Part shown: positions 9,471 to 18,589 of the stretch, in pieces
Position numbering within the stretch: the stretch's first letter is position 1
Layout: each line of letters opens with the position of its first letter
NCBI GenBank assembly: GCA_958295825.1
Contig: OY282375.1
Location: 186,001 to 250,000 of the forward strand
Origin: an uncultured Candidatus Entotheonella sp.
GTDB lineage: Bacteria; Tectomicrobia; Entotheonellia; Entotheonellales; Entotheonellaceae
Reading direction: 5' to 3'
DNA length: 64,000 nucleotides
Notes under the pieces: generated by a model
The model's database searches: none
What the model saw: the letters and a program-made list of their open reading frames with translations, nothing else
What the model was told of the DNA's origin: nothing
Made by a program: the position numbers and the translations under genes

Positions 9471-11153
9471 ATGAGCGAACAACCACTCAACCGGATCAGC
9501 GCCAACATCACGCAACCCCGCTCGCAGGGTGCGTCGCAGGCCATGTTGTACGCCACCGGGCTGACCGAGCAGGACATGCACAAAGCCCAGGTCGGCATCG
9601 CCAGCGTCTGGTACGAGGGCAACCCTTGCAACATGCACCTGAACGACTTGGCCGCCACGGTTAAGGAGGGTGTCGCCAACGCCGGTCTGATGCCCATGCG
9701 CTTCAACACCATCGGCGTCTCCGACGGCATGTCCATGGGCACCCGCGGCATGTGCTTCTCGCTGCAATCGCGCGACCTCATCGCCGATTCGGTGGAAACC
9801 GTCATGGGCGGCCAGTGGTACGACGGCCTCATCACCATCCCCGGCTGCGACAAGAACATGCCCGGCGTCATGATGGCCATGGGGCGCGTCAACCGGCCCG
9901 CGTTGATGGTCTACGGCGGCACCATCCGCCCGGGCCACAGCGGCGGCAAGACCCTCGACATCGTCTCCGCCTTCCAGAGCTATGGGGAATACATCGCCAG
10001 CACCATCACCGACGACGAGCGCCAGGACATCGTGCGCCACGCCTGCCCCGGCGCCGGCGCTTGCGGCGGCATGTACACCGCCAACACCATGGCCTCGGCC
10101 ATCGAAGCGATGGGCATGTCGCTGCCCTACAGCTCCTCCAATCCCGCCACCGATCGCACCAAGATCACCGAATGCCTGCAGGCCGGGCAGGCCGTCCGCG
10201 CCCTGCTGGAGAAAGACCTCAAGCCCCGCGACATCATGACCCGCGAGGCGTTCGAGAACGCCATGGTCATGGTCATGGTCCTCGGCGGCTCCACCAACGC
10301 CGTGCTGCACCTCATCGCCATTGCCCGCGCCGTGGACGTGCCGCTCAGCATCGACGACTTCCAGGACATGAGCGACCGCATCCCCTATCTGGCGGACCTG
10401 AAGCCGAGCGGCAAGTACGTCATGGAAGACCTGCACGACATCGGCGGCACCCCGGCGGTGATGAAGTACCTGCTGGACCAAAAGCTGCTGAAGGGCGATT
10501 GCATGACGGTGACGGGCAAGACGGTCGCCGAGAACCTGCGCGACCTGCCCGGCCTGACGGAGGGGCAACCGATCATCCAGCCGCTGGAATCGCCCATCAA
10601 GGAAACCGGCCACCTGCGCATCCTCAAGGGCAACTTGGCACCCGGCGGCGCGGTGGCCAAGATCACCGGCAAGGAAGGCCTGGTGTTCAGCGGCCCGGCC
10701 AAGTGCTTCGACGCCGAGGAGGACATGCTGCACGCCCTCGAACGGCACGAGATCAACAAGGGCGACGTGGTGGTGATCCGCTACGAGGGTCCCAAGGGCG
10801 GGCCGGGCATGCCGGAAATGCTGACGCCCACCTCGGCGCTCATGGGCGCCGGGCTCGGCGGCGACGTGGCCTTGCTGACCGACGGGCGCTTCTCCGGCGG
10901 CTCGCACGGCTTCATCATCGGCCACATCGTGCCGGAGGCCCAGGAGGGCGGCCCGATCGGTCTCATCCAGGACGGCGACCTCGTCACCATCGACGCCAAG
11001 CAGAACCGTCTCGACGTCTCTCTCGGCGACGACGAGCTGGCGGAACGACGGGCGCAGTGGACGATGCCGCCCTACAAGGCGACGCGCGGCACGCTGTACA
11101 AATACATCAAGACCGTCAAGAACGCCTCGGAGGGCTGTGTGACGGACGAGTAG
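9471..11153 (+). CDS. ilvD: Dihydroxy-acid dehydratase
   Basis: 560-residue IlvD/Edd-family enzyme converting 2,3-dihydroxy-isovalerate and -methylvalerate to the keto acids of valine and isoleucine synthesis (also towards leucine and pantothenate). The three Fe-S cysteines are C53 (NPCNMHL), C126 (GCDKNMPG) and C198 ([14 protein letters not shown]). The C-terminal active-site segment [10 protein letters not shown] carries the catalytic serine. Length is normal for the family and cofactor is predicted to be a 2Fe-2S or 4Fe-4S cluster; I do not decide which. The ATG follows GAAGGGAG with good spacing. The gene stands alone, convergent with the PIG-L gene 11 bases downstream. A short relic of a second ilvD copy lies at 16548-16600. 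Confidence 0.97.
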   Translation: MSEQPLNRISANITQPRSQGASQAMLYATGLTEQDMHKAQVGIASVWYEGNPCNMHLNDLAATVKEGVANAGLMPMRFNTIGVSDGMSMGTRGMCFSLQSRDLIADSVETVMGGQWYDGLITIPGCDKNMPGVMMAMGRVNRPALMVYGGTIRPGHSGGKTLDIVSAFQSYGEYIASTITDDERQDIVRHACPGAGACGGMYTANTMASAIEAMGMSLPYSSSNPATDRTKITECLQAGQAVRALLEKDLKPRDIMTREAFENAMVMVMVLGGSTNAVLHLIAIARAVDVPLSIDDFQDMSDRIPYLADLKPSGKYVMEDLHDIGGTPAVMKYLLDQKLLKGDCMTVTGKTVAENLRDLPGLTEGQPIIQPLESPIKETGHLRILKGNLAPGGAVAKITGKEGLVFSGPAKCFDAEEDMLHALERHEINKGDVVVIRYEGPKGGPGMPEMLTPTSALMGAGLGGDVALLTDGRFSGGSHGFIIGHIVPEAQEGGPIGLIQDGDLVTIDAKQNRLDVSLGDDELAERRAQWTMPPYKATRGTLYKYIKTVKNASEGCVTDE

Positions 11154-11164
11154 CGGCGCGCGCC

Positions 11165-13762
11165 TCAGGCGCCGGGGGCGTGCGGCAGGCTGACGAGGTT
11201 GGCCAACAGACGGTAGGCGCCGGGAACGCCGGCGGGAAGTTGGCGGAACAAGGCATAGGCGCAGTAGACGTAGTGGCCGCGGCCCAGCCGAGCGCGCAGT
11301 AGTCCGCCGCGCCGGGGCGGCTCGTCGGGGTCAGCGCTTTCGAGCAGGGGGGTCAGCTGAGGCGGCCATTCGGCGAGGAAATAGAGGCCGCGCTCCTGTT
11401 GCCAGCCGGCGAAATCCTCGGCGTCCAGTCGATTCGGAAAACTCAGGAGCGGGTCGTCCGCCGCCAGCAGGCTAACCGGCGCGCCGGCTTGGCTTACCCT
11501 TGGAGCCGGACGCGGCAGGCCGACACCGTCGAAGGGCACGAAGCGGCTTGGGCCGTCAGCGCGCGGCTTGTGATATTGCGTCACCACCGTGCCGCCGGCG
11601 CGCGCGTAGTCCCACAGCCGCCGGCGATGCGCAGCCAGAGAAGGGCGCGTTTCGAGGGCCCGCACGCCAATGACAATCGTGTCGAATCCCGCCAGACTGC
11701 CGTTCTGCAGATCGTCTTCATCAATCGTTTGAACGCTGACGCCAAGCGCGTTCAGCGCCTCCGCAACGCCATCGCCGGTGCCCGGCAGGTAGCCGACCCG
11801 CAACTCGGGCGCCACCTCGACGGGAACGATGCTCACGCACACCTCGGCCGGCGCCAGCCAATACTCCGGTTCGACGTGCGGATAGCGTACGTCCTGCCAC
11901 GATCCGAGCCGCGAGACGGCCTTGGCGCCTCTCGCGGCGGCGGTTTCATCCTGCCAAGCCACGTTAAACACCCGTTTGCCGGGCACGTCGGAACCGACGG
12001 GAAGCGTTTGCCGCACGCTGCGTTGTTCGCCGGCTTGCAGGCTGAGCGCGGCGCAGACGTGCGTTTCCGACCGGTCGCCGTCGAAGGCGTCCAGCACGAG
12101 TCGGCCCCGCCGAGCGGCGTAGGCGTGCAATTGCACGTCCACCGTTGGCGCCGCGGCGCGGGATGCGGGCATGACGATGAGGCTCGGCGAAACGGTGACG
12201 TTGACGGTCGGGCGCACCCGCAGCGGATGGCGCAACTCCCCACGAGCGGGGTCAAGCTCGCGCCACGCAACGGGCGCCGACAGCGGGATGTCCAGAGCCT
12301 GTCCTGAACTGGATTCAGGGTCACCGGCACGCAGCATCGCGCGGACCCGCAGCGGCGGTAACGCGCTGGGCGCCAGGCACGGCAACGCCTGACCAAAGCG
12401 ATACAGGTCGCCATCGGGCGGCAGGCGCAGCCACGGCAGCAGGGTGGACGACACGGCGGTTGCCTCGTCTTGCGGCGCGGTGAGGCGGAACCGCGCCGTG
12501 ACACTTCCGCCGCTACACATCTTCAATGGGAGCATCGGGCCGTCGAGACGCTCGGCCCGCCATCCCGGTTGCGCGTGCGCTTGCAGGGACGACAGGGTGA
12601 CGTCGCTGTTACCGCGTAAGAACAGTTCCGCTTCGACGTCCACGCTGCCGCCGGCAACCACGTCGGGATTCATCGCCAGCACCTCGAGGGCAAGGGCATG
12701 GGCCTGCAGCCACGCCGCTTCGATGCGCCGTTGACATTCTTGCAAGCGGCTGAGCATGGCCGGCGCCTCACCGTCGAGCTTCTGCATGATTTCCCCGAGC
12801 GCGCCAAGCGCCGCGACAAGCATGGGAGCCGTCCGTTCAGGCCGCTGCGGGTGAAACTGCTCCCAAGCTGCGTCCAAGTGTTCCACGACGAACGAAACGG
12901 CCATAACGACGGCCGGGCGGTCGCCGAGAAACGCCCGCGCCCACGCCTCCAGCCGCACGGGCAGGCCGTCCAGCGGGCTGGCGTCCTGGCCGCCGGCCGC
13001 AGGCGCGCCTGCGGCCACCCGGTAGACAACCTGTTGGGCGCCCTTCAGCGGCAACGCGCCCATGTTCTGCGAGCGGTGCAGGCTGCGGCCCTGCATGGCG
13101 ACCTCAAAGCACGAGCGCCCGAGGAGTGGATCGAAGCGCCCGACGTTAACGTGCAGATCGTCAGCAACCTGGTGCGCGGCGTCCCGCACCCGTACCAGGA
13201 GGCGCTTCGGCCGCCAGGGAGGCAACCCGGCTTCGAGTTGTTCCGGGAACGCCGCCGCATCACCGGCCAGATCGAACGCCTCGCGGGTGGCAATGCCGCA
13301 CGCCTGATGATGGCCGTGTCCGTCGATGCGCGTGCCGGTCCATATCGAGATCACCACGTCGGGCTGCAGCACCCGGATCGCCTGCACGATGCTGCCCACC
13401 AGACGCTCGCGCGGCCAGTGGGCAAAGGCGTCCTCGGCGCGCTTGGCGTAGCCGAAATCGACGCATGGTGAAAACAGTTGCTCGGCGCCGTCGTAACGCC
13501 GCGAGGCCAGCAATTCGCCAGTGCGCAGCACCCCGAGGGCAGCTCCGGCTTCGGGCCCCAGACAGTTTTGGCCGCCCTCGCCGCGGGTGAGCGACAGATA
13601 CGCGGTGCGGACGCCGTGACGCAGGGCCAACTCGGCGAGCAGGGCGCTATCCTCGTCGTCCGGATGCGCCCCGACCATCAGCGCGCGCGCCGCTACCGGC
13701 AAGCTGCGCAGGGACAGGGGAAGGGCGGCGGACGAGTGTGCCAATTCGGTGGGTTGGGTCAT
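11165..13762 (-). CDS. Large multidomain PIG-L family deacetylase
   Basis: 865 residues. The N-terminal ~280 are a PIG-L (LmbE-like) zinc deacetylase domain: AHPDDE (H33, D36) and the later GHGHHQACG supply the metal ligands expected in N-acetylglucosaminyl hydrolases. The middle (about 370-640) is beta-rich and resembles the NEW3/NPCBM-type modules found with such enzymes. The last ~200 residues form an alpha/beta domain (LRVGYLPGTGDGVAEALNAL, then FDTIVIGVRAL and GTVVTQYHKP) that looks like a ThuA/glutamine-amidotransferase-like fold. I see no clear signal peptide, although SLRSLPVAARALMVGAHPDD is mildly hydrophobic. Large PIG-L proteins of this plan occur in several environmental phyla; substrate is unknown, sugar amides being the general expectation. 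It faces ilvD tail to tail. A REP-like palindrome sits inside the coding region at 12303-12319. Confidence 0.88.
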   Translation of the reverse strand: MTQPTELAHSSAALPLSLRSLPVAARALMVGAHPDDEDSALLAELALRHGVRTAYLSLTRGEGGQNCLGPEAGAALGVLRTGELLASRRYDGAEQLFSPCVDFGYAKRAEDAFAHWPRERLVGSIVQAIRVLQPDVVISIWTGTRIDGHGHHQACGIATREAFDLAGDAAAFPEQLEAGLPPWRPKRLLVRVRDAAHQVADDLHVNVGRFDPLLGRSCFEVAMQGRSLHRSQNMGALPLKGAQQVVYRVAAGAPAAGGQDASPLDGLPVRLEAWARAFLGDRPAVVMAVSFVVEHLDAAWEQFHPQRPERTAPMLVAALGALGEIMQKLDGEAPAMLSRLQECQRRIEAAWLQAHALALEVLAMNPDVVAGGSVDVEAELFLRGNSDVTLSSLQAHAQPGWRAERLDGPMLPLKMCSGGSVTARFRLTAPQDEATAVSSTLLPWLRLPPDGDLYRFGQALPCLAPSALPPLRVRAMLRAGDPESSSGQALDIPLSAPVAWRELDPARGELRHPLRVRPTVNVTVSPSLIVMPASRAAAPTVDVQLHAYAARRGRLVLDAFDGDRSETHVCAALSLQAGEQRSVRQTLPVGSDVPGKRVFNVAWQDETAAARGAKAVSRLGSWQDVRYPHVEPEYWLAPAEVCVSIVPVEVAPELRVGYLPGTGDGVAEALNALGVSVQTIDEDDLQNGSLAGFDTIVIGVRALETRPSLAAHRRRLWDYARAGGTVVTQYHKPRADGPSRFVPFDGVGLPRPAPRVSQAGAPVSLLAADDPLLSFPNRLDAEDFAGWQQERGLYFLAEWPPQLTPLLESADPDEPPRRGGLLRARLGRGHYVYCAYALFRQLPAGVPGAYRLLANLVSLPHAPGA
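12303..12319. repeat. REP-like palindrome inside the PIG-L coding sequence
   Basis: CCTGAA, five-base loop, TTCAGG. With its flanks it looks like the dispersed GTCCTGA..TCAGGAC palindromes common between genes of many genomes, here in frame in a coding region and encoding the linker DPESSSGQALD between two beta-rich modules. Confidence 0.45.
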
Positions 13763-14272
13763 GATGCGGCATGTTCCCTATTGAATCAATGGTCAGCAAA
13801 GATACCAGGCTATGCGGCATGTGATGAACCCAATACCAAGACGCGCTTTTGCCATACCGATCTCTAGAGGCAGTCCCATTCGTGCGTTCAATCCAAGCCC
13901 TCCAGCAGCGTCGCTCAATCAGACTTGTCTACCAAGCCGGACAAAATCGCGTTCCACATTCCAAAAGCCGATTAACGGAAGTGAGGCAGAATGACGGAAA
14001 TCCGCTTGTGTGGTCGTTGTTAAGGGCGTATAAAATTTTCCCAGTGTACAACAGTTTACAGTTGGTGGTGTGCTGTCGGCGCAAGGGTTGCTCCCTTTGC
14101 CATTTTCAGGAACGGGCATTGAGAACTGCATGTTTATACAGAACGGCGTCAAGCAGATTGGCGCCAATGGAAAGGCATTCTGGGGCAGCATTGAGGAATT
14201 GAAGACGGGATTACACTCACGACCCTCCTCGCTGTTCACCCATCTCTCCAGGAAATCGCAAAGGTAAAGTCT
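13763..14272. other. Divergent intergenic region between PIG-L and SulP genes, no gene seen
   Basis: About 510 bases of lower GC than the neighbours. No frame on either strand reads like a protein and there is no recognisable structured RNA. It must hold promoters for both divergent genes, but I cannot point to convincing -35/-10 pairs. The mixed composition suggests an old insertion scar. Confidence 0.5.
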
Positions 14273-16438
14273 TTGATCCGAGACATTATCACCGAGTTGC
14301 GCGAGGACATCTTGTCCGCGAAGCTCGTTGCGGCGCTTTCTGCCGGCTCCACCTCCAGCCTGAATCTGCTCGTCATCCAGGTTGCATACGGAAGCTTCAT
14401 ATACTCGGGGTCTTTGGCTCCCTATTCTTCCCAAGGCGTCGGCCTGGTGCTGTTCGGAAACTTCGCAGCGTGCTTGGTCATCGCCTTGGGGAGTGGTTAC
14501 CGCGGGGTGATTGTCGGGATGTCCCCTCCGCTGGTGATCGTTATGGCCGCGATTGTTTCCTCGGTTGACGCAAAGGGTGACGCGCTGTTCTTCACCGCTG
14601 TGGTCACACTCATGATCAGTGCCGTGGCCACCGGTGTGTGTTGTGTCATGATCGGGCGGTTCCGACTCGCCAACTTGGTGCGGTTTATTCCCTATCCGGT
14701 GACCGGTGGATTCGTCGCCGGTATCGGGGGAATCGTTTGCCTGGCGGCCATGCCGCTGATGGGTGCGAAACTGGATTGGCGCATACTCCCGGTGCTCCTG
14801 GATCCCTCCGTTCTGTTGAAGTGGGGCCCGGGCGCAGCGTATGGGATCGGCCTGTATGTTGCGATGAAACGTTGGCGCCGCCCGCTGATCCTGCCGGTAA
14901 GCGTGGTGCTCGCCGTCGCCGCGTATCATCTCGCACTCGGCGTACTCGGCATTTCGGGTGACGAAGCGCGGGCGGCGGGCCTGCTGCTCACGGGCACCGC
15001 GGATGGCGGCCTGTGGCCGGCCTTGCGTCCCGCCGACCTGGTGCGGGTGGAATGGGGCTCAATGGTCGCATTGGTTCCCCACATGCTAATGCTGATCCTG
15101 GTCGCTTTCATCTGCGCGATCATGAACTTCGCCGGGCTCGAGTTAGCTGCCAATCAGGAACTGGACTGGGACCGGGAGTTCAGAGTCACAGGGGTCGCGA
15201 GTATGATCACCGGTCTGGGCGGCGGCATGGTAGCGACCATTATCGTACCCGCATCCCTGCGCAGCAAGTTGTTCGGGGCCACCACGCGCCTGACCGGCGT
15301 GGTGGCCGCCCTCGTCGTGGGGAGCGCGTTGTTCCTGGGCGACGGGATGCTGGAACAAGTTCCGGCGCCGTTGGCAGGTGGAATACTGGTCTTCGCAGGC
15401 CTCGGCATGTTGGACGAAGGTCTCGTAACAAGCTGCAAGCGGCTGCCCTGGTCGGAGTACGGCATCATTGTGCTGATTTTTGTTGTCATCGTCTCCTTCG
15501 GACTGTTCGAGGGCGTAGGCGTCGGGATGCTAGCCACTCTCGTGTTCTTCACCGTGCGCCTCAGCCGCGTGGAGCTGATCGAATCCCGGTTCACGGCGCG
15601 CGAACGCCGGAGCAACAAGGCCCGTGCCGTCCCCGATCGGGCCATTCTGCTGGAGGTAGGCGAGCGCGTGCATGCCTACCGGCTACGGGGCTACATCTTC
15701 TTCGGCAGCGTCTGCCCTCTGGCCGATCATCTCAGGAAGTCCCTGGACGGCCCCTCGCGCCCCTCCTGCCTGATACTGGACTTCTCCGCTGTCTCCGGCT
15801 TCGACTTCTCGGCGGTGAGCGTCCTTTGCAGGTTCCTGCAGACGGCGAACGCGGCCGGCGTGCACGTGGTTCTGAGCGCGTTGTCCGAGCAGTTAAGGAC
15901 CGGGTTGCAGCGTAACCTTCCCGTTTCGACATTTTCGGAGTTGCGGATCGAGCCGGATGCAGAGCGCGCCCTCGAGTGCTGCGAGGAGATCGTCATCGCG
16001 GCGTGGAAGGCGGACGCGCACATGGCGGATAAGCGGCGGGCCTCACTGCTGGAGCACAGCGCCGACGACCTGGACCGCCACCTGGAACGGCAAATTCTTT
16101 TCGAGTATCTGATAGAGGACCTTCAAAGCTGGCTGAAGCCTCGTCAGTACTTGGCCGACGAGGCCCTCGCAGGGCCGCATGCGCCATGCCCGGATCTGCA
16201 GCTGTTGCTTTCGGGTCGGGCTTCCGCCAACGATTCTGAAGGGGTGCGTCTCCATCAGTACAGCCCCGGCGACGCGATATGGCCGGTTGACCCATTGGAC
16301 GAGAAAGCAACTTCGGTGATTGCAGACGAACCTTGCCGAACGGCAGGGCTGACGCCGGCCGACCGGCGCTGGCTGGACGAGCACGAAGAGCGGCTTGCCC
16401 TCAAGCTGTATCGATACCTGCTCGCCGGACGTTTCTAG
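14273..16438 (+). CDS. SulP-family anion transporter with STAS and cNMP-binding-like C-terminus
   Basis: 721 residues. The first ~430 form the SulP (SLC26) membrane domain: about a dozen hydrophobic segments, with the family regions SGYRGVIVGMSPP and RFIPYPVTGGFVAGIGG. A STAS domain follows (about 455-575; LRGYIFFGSVCPL, ILDFSAVSGFDFSAVSVLC). The last ~140 residues (LLEHSADDLDRHLERQILFE to HQYSPGDAIW) look like a degenerate cyclic-nucleotide-binding module, a fusion known in some bacterial SulP proteins. Likely substrate is sulfate, bicarbonate or another anion; specificity cannot be read. The start is the TTG at 14273 with a weak AAGGT upstream, since no ATG precedes the conserved N-terminus. 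The gene stands alone. Confidence 0.88.
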   Translation: MIRDIITELREDILSAKLVAALSAGSTSSLNLLVIQVAYGSFIYSGSLAPYSSQGVGLVLFGNFAACLVIALGSGYRGVIVGMSPPLVIVMAAIVSSVDAKGDALFFTAVVTLMISAVATGVCCVMIGRFRLANLVRFIPYPVTGGFVAGIGGIVCLAAMPLMGAKLDWRILPVLLDPSVLLKWGPGAAYGIGLYVAMKRWRRPLILPVSVVLAVAAYHLALGVLGISGDEARAAGLLLTGTADGGLWPALRPADLVRVEWGSMVALVPHMLMLILVAFICAIMNFAGLELAANQELDWDREFRVTGVASMITGLGGGMVATIIVPASLRSKLFGATTRLTGVVAALVVGSALFLGDGMLEQVPAPLAGGILVFAGLGMLDEGLVTSCKRLPWSEYGIIVLIFVVIVSFGLFEGVGVGMLATLVFFTVRLSRVELIESRFTARERRSNKARAVPDRAILLEVGERVHAYRLRGYIFFGSVCPLADHLRKSLDGPSRPSCLILDFSAVSGFDFSAVSVLCRFLQTANAAGVHVVLSALSEQLRTGLQRNLPVSTFSELRIEPDAERALECCEEIVIAAWKADAHMADKRRASLLEHSADDLDRHLERQILFEYLIEDLQSWLKPRQYLADEALAGPHAPCPDLQLLLSGRASANDSEGVRLHQYSPGDAIWPVDPLDEKATSVIADEPCRTAGLTPADRRWLDEHEERLALKLYRYLLAGRF

Positions 16439-16547
16439 ACCGCGGCACAAAAGCCGGCGAACGGCGAACGAGTTCCGGCAGCCGGAAAAATCGACTCGGC
16501 TTCTCAGAAAAGGTGTAAAAACCGATGAAGACAATCCTGATGTTGTT

Positions 16548-16600
16548 GGCGGTTCACACGGCTTCACCATCGGCCACTCCGGGCCGCAGGTCTATGAGTC
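16548..16600 (+). pseudogene. ilvD: Short relic of a dihydroxy-acid dehydratase gene
   Basis: The bases encode GGSHGFTIGHSGPQ, matching the intact ilvD of this window at [14 protein letters not shown]. Over the first 30 bases I count 3 mismatches with 10897-10926. No flanking ilvD sequence remains on either side. It is a gene fragment, not expressed as such, lying between the SulP and BshC-like genes. Confidence 0.6.
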
Positions 16601-16698
16601 GCCGATATCTTCCTTCCTGGCGCGATCAGATACGGAAATTCTCCAGATTTGCAGATGGGTAACGGTTTCCAACCCACGGGACAAGCGGGCGGACTCTC

Positions 16699-17847
16699 AT
16701 GCGACAATTGAAGGATTTAATGGCCTGCGGCGAGGGCGTAGCGTTCCTGGCTGAGCGGGATATGTTTGTTTGCGAGGCGGAATTTGCGGCGCATCTGCAA
16801 GTGCCCGCACGCGGCACGCTAACGACCAGTTTTGCGGCGCCGCAGGGCAAGCCGGTCTACGCGCTGCAGCAGATCTACACCGACTGCACGCCCTCGATGC
16901 TGGACCGCATGGCTTTGCTGCGCGGCCTTGAACAGCGTCCAGACTGCCGTCCCTTTTTCCTGTGGATCGACACGGACCTGGCCGGCAGCGACCCGCTCAT
17001 GCTGCGGATGCTGTGGACGGTGTTTGGCAAACCGGTTTCGCTGCGCTTGTGCCCCGCCGCCAACGACGTGCGCGAGTTGCGCTTCATCCCCGTTGAGCCC
17101 GCCGCCGTGCGCGACGCCCTAGCCAAACTTGAGGTGTACGTCAGCCAGTCCGTCACCGGGCGCAAAAAGGTGACACGCGCGCGCATCCGGGAGCGCCTGG
17201 ACGCGCTGCGGGCCGTCTTGCTGCCTGACTCGCCCGGCATGCACAGTGACCTGAATTACCGCTTAAGCTGTTTCCTGCTGAACGGCCAGGCCGGGTTGAA
17301 CCCGCGCTCCGTTCGGGTATCCGAGCTTCTCGCCCTGCTCACGGCACCGGTCAACGAATTCATCAACCACCTCGACGACGCTATCCGCGTTTTCAACGCC
17401 GCTGCCGAAGTCCTGGAAGCCCAGGACATCGAGCCGCACGTCAAGCCGCTGGCGCCCGATTACCTGCCGCTGCACGTGTCATGCCGCGGCTGCCGTCGCC
17501 GTTTGCGCCTGCGCCGCGACGTGCAGGGCGTCGACCAATTCGCCGCGGCGCGGTGCAGATGCGGCGAGGCGTACCAATTTCATCTGGGCAGCGGACGCTT
17601 ATCCATCGACGCCATCACCGACGTTGCCGACTGGAGTCCCGACGTGTCGCTGACCCTCTTCCTAAACGATCTGGTGAGCGGTTACGTCGCCGGCGCCAGT
17701 TCTGGCGCATATTACGGCCTGGTAATGGCGGAGGTGCTGCAAGAAGTGTTCGGCAAGCGCCGCGTACCCATTCTGCTGCCGCGACTCGACGGCGCCGGAG
17801 CCGGCAGCGGCTTGCTGCATCGTTATCTCATGGAAGGCACGGGGTAA
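16699..17847 (+). CDS. Divergent BshC-like protein with inserted zinc ribbon
   Basis: 382 residues, not an obvious member of a named family. Residues ~313-362 (SPDVSLTLFLNDLVSGYVAG, then SSGAYYGLVMAEVLQEVFGK and VPILLPR) follow the pattern of the BshC core, where a SPNV.LRPLYQ.. stretch is followed by Y.GG..E.AYW..L...F and P.L..R. Earlier RPFFLWIDTD (84-93) could match the BshC VPVFW..EDHD strand. Between them sits a putative zinc ribbon, C262-x2-C265 and C286-x-C288. BshC (~540 aa) adds cysteine to GlcN-malate in bacillithiol synthesis; this protein is shorter. It ends one base before the bshB1 start codon region, so the two are co-translated, supporting a joint role in a bacillithiol-like thiol pathway. 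Catalytic function is inference. Confidence 0.6.
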   Translation: MRQLKDLMACGEGVAFLAERDMFVCEAEFAAHLQVPARGTLTTSFAAPQGKPVYALQQIYTDCTPSMLDRMALLRGLEQRPDCRPFFLWIDTDLAGSDPLMLRMLWTVFGKPVSLRLCPAANDVRELRFIPVEPAAVRDALAKLEVYVSQSVTGRKKVTRARIRERLDALRAVLLPDSPGMHSDLNYRLSCFLLNGQAGLNPRSVRVSELLALLTAPVNEFINHLDDAIRVFNAAAEVLEAQDIEPHVKPLAPDYLPLHVSCRGCRRRLRLRRDVQGVDQFAAARCRCGEAYQFHLGSGRLSIDAITDVADWSPDVSLTLFLNDLVSGYVAGASSGAYYGLVMAEVLQEVFGKRRVPILLPRLDGAGAGSGLLHRYLMEGTG

Positions 17848-17851
17848 GGTG

Positions 17852-18577
17852 ATGGGAGAGGCGTTGGACATCTTGGCGTTCGGCCCCCACCCGGACGACG
17901 TCGAGCTCGGCTGCGGGGGCAGCCTGATTGCGGCGGCGGACAAGGGCTGGCGGGTGGCGGTGGCAGACCTGACGGCGGGGGAGATGTCCAGCCGCGGCAC
18001 CCTCGAGCAGCGAGAGCGGGAAACCGAGCGCGCCACGGCGCTGCTCGGCCTGGCGGCCCGTTTTTGCCTGGGATTGCCGGACGGCGCCATCGGCACCCAC
18101 CCGGACCACCGCCTGCCGATCATCGAGGTGGTCCGCCAAACGCGCCCGCGTATCGTGCTGGCGCCCTATTGGGAAGACCGCCATCCCGACCACTCGCGGG
18201 CCAGCAATTTGGTGCGCGAAGCCTGTTTCTTCGCCGGCGTCGGCAAAATCGGCGCCGGCGAGCCGTATCGCCCGCCGCTGCTGTACTACTACCTGCTGCA
18301 CACGCCCTTCTCGCCATCGTTCATCATGGACGTGTCGTCTGTGTGGGAGCGCCGCATGGCCGCGGTGCGGGCTTACGAGAGCCAGTTCATGGCGGGCGAG
18401 AAGACCGCCTCGACGGCTCTGAGCCGGCCCGGCTTCCTGCGCGCCCTGGAAGCGCGGGCGGTGTGGTTCGGCTGGATGATCGGCGCCGCCCACGGCGAAC
18501 CCTTTCTGAGCGCCACGCCGATGGCCGTCGGCAGCATGCCGGGGCTGCCGCCGCGGGACGATTTTCCCCGGGCTTGA
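17852..18577 (+). CDS. bshB1: Bacillithiol-type deacetylase, PIG-L family (BshB1-like)
   Basis: 241-residue zinc deacetylase matching BshB1, which removes acetate from GlcNAc-malate to give GlcN-malate in bacillithiol synthesis. Metal and active-site marks are FGPHPDDVELGCGG near the start, RHPDHSRA and the YYYLLHTPFSPSFIMDVS region typical of BshB1. Length is as expected (~235). I use the ATG at 17852; a GTG at 17849 is equally possible. It follows the BshC-like gene with only a few bases between and ends 12 bases before the convergent PNPOx gene. BshA is not in the window. Mycothiol-type MshB or a lipid-A-like sugar deacetylase are alternatives, but the sequence favours BshB1. Confidence 0.82.
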   Translation: MGEALDILAFGPHPDDVELGCGGSLIAAADKGWRVAVADLTAGEMSSRGTLEQRERETERATALLGLAARFCLGLPDGAIGTHPDHRLPIIEVVRQTRPRIVLAPYWEDRHPDHSRASNLVREACFFAGVGKIGAGEPYRPPLLYYYLLHTPFSPSFIMDVSSVWERRMAAVRAYESQFMAGEKTASTALSRPGFLRALEARAVWFGWMIGAAHGEPFLSATPMAVGSMPGLPPRDDFPRA

Positions 18578-18589
18578 GCGGCAGCCCGC

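Noticed and set aside
9402..10925. Long minus-strand open frame of ~507 codons opposite ilvD
   Set aside because: It is the antisense of the strongly conserved ilvD gene and reads as His/Gly/Val-rich sequence typical of GC-rich shadow frames.
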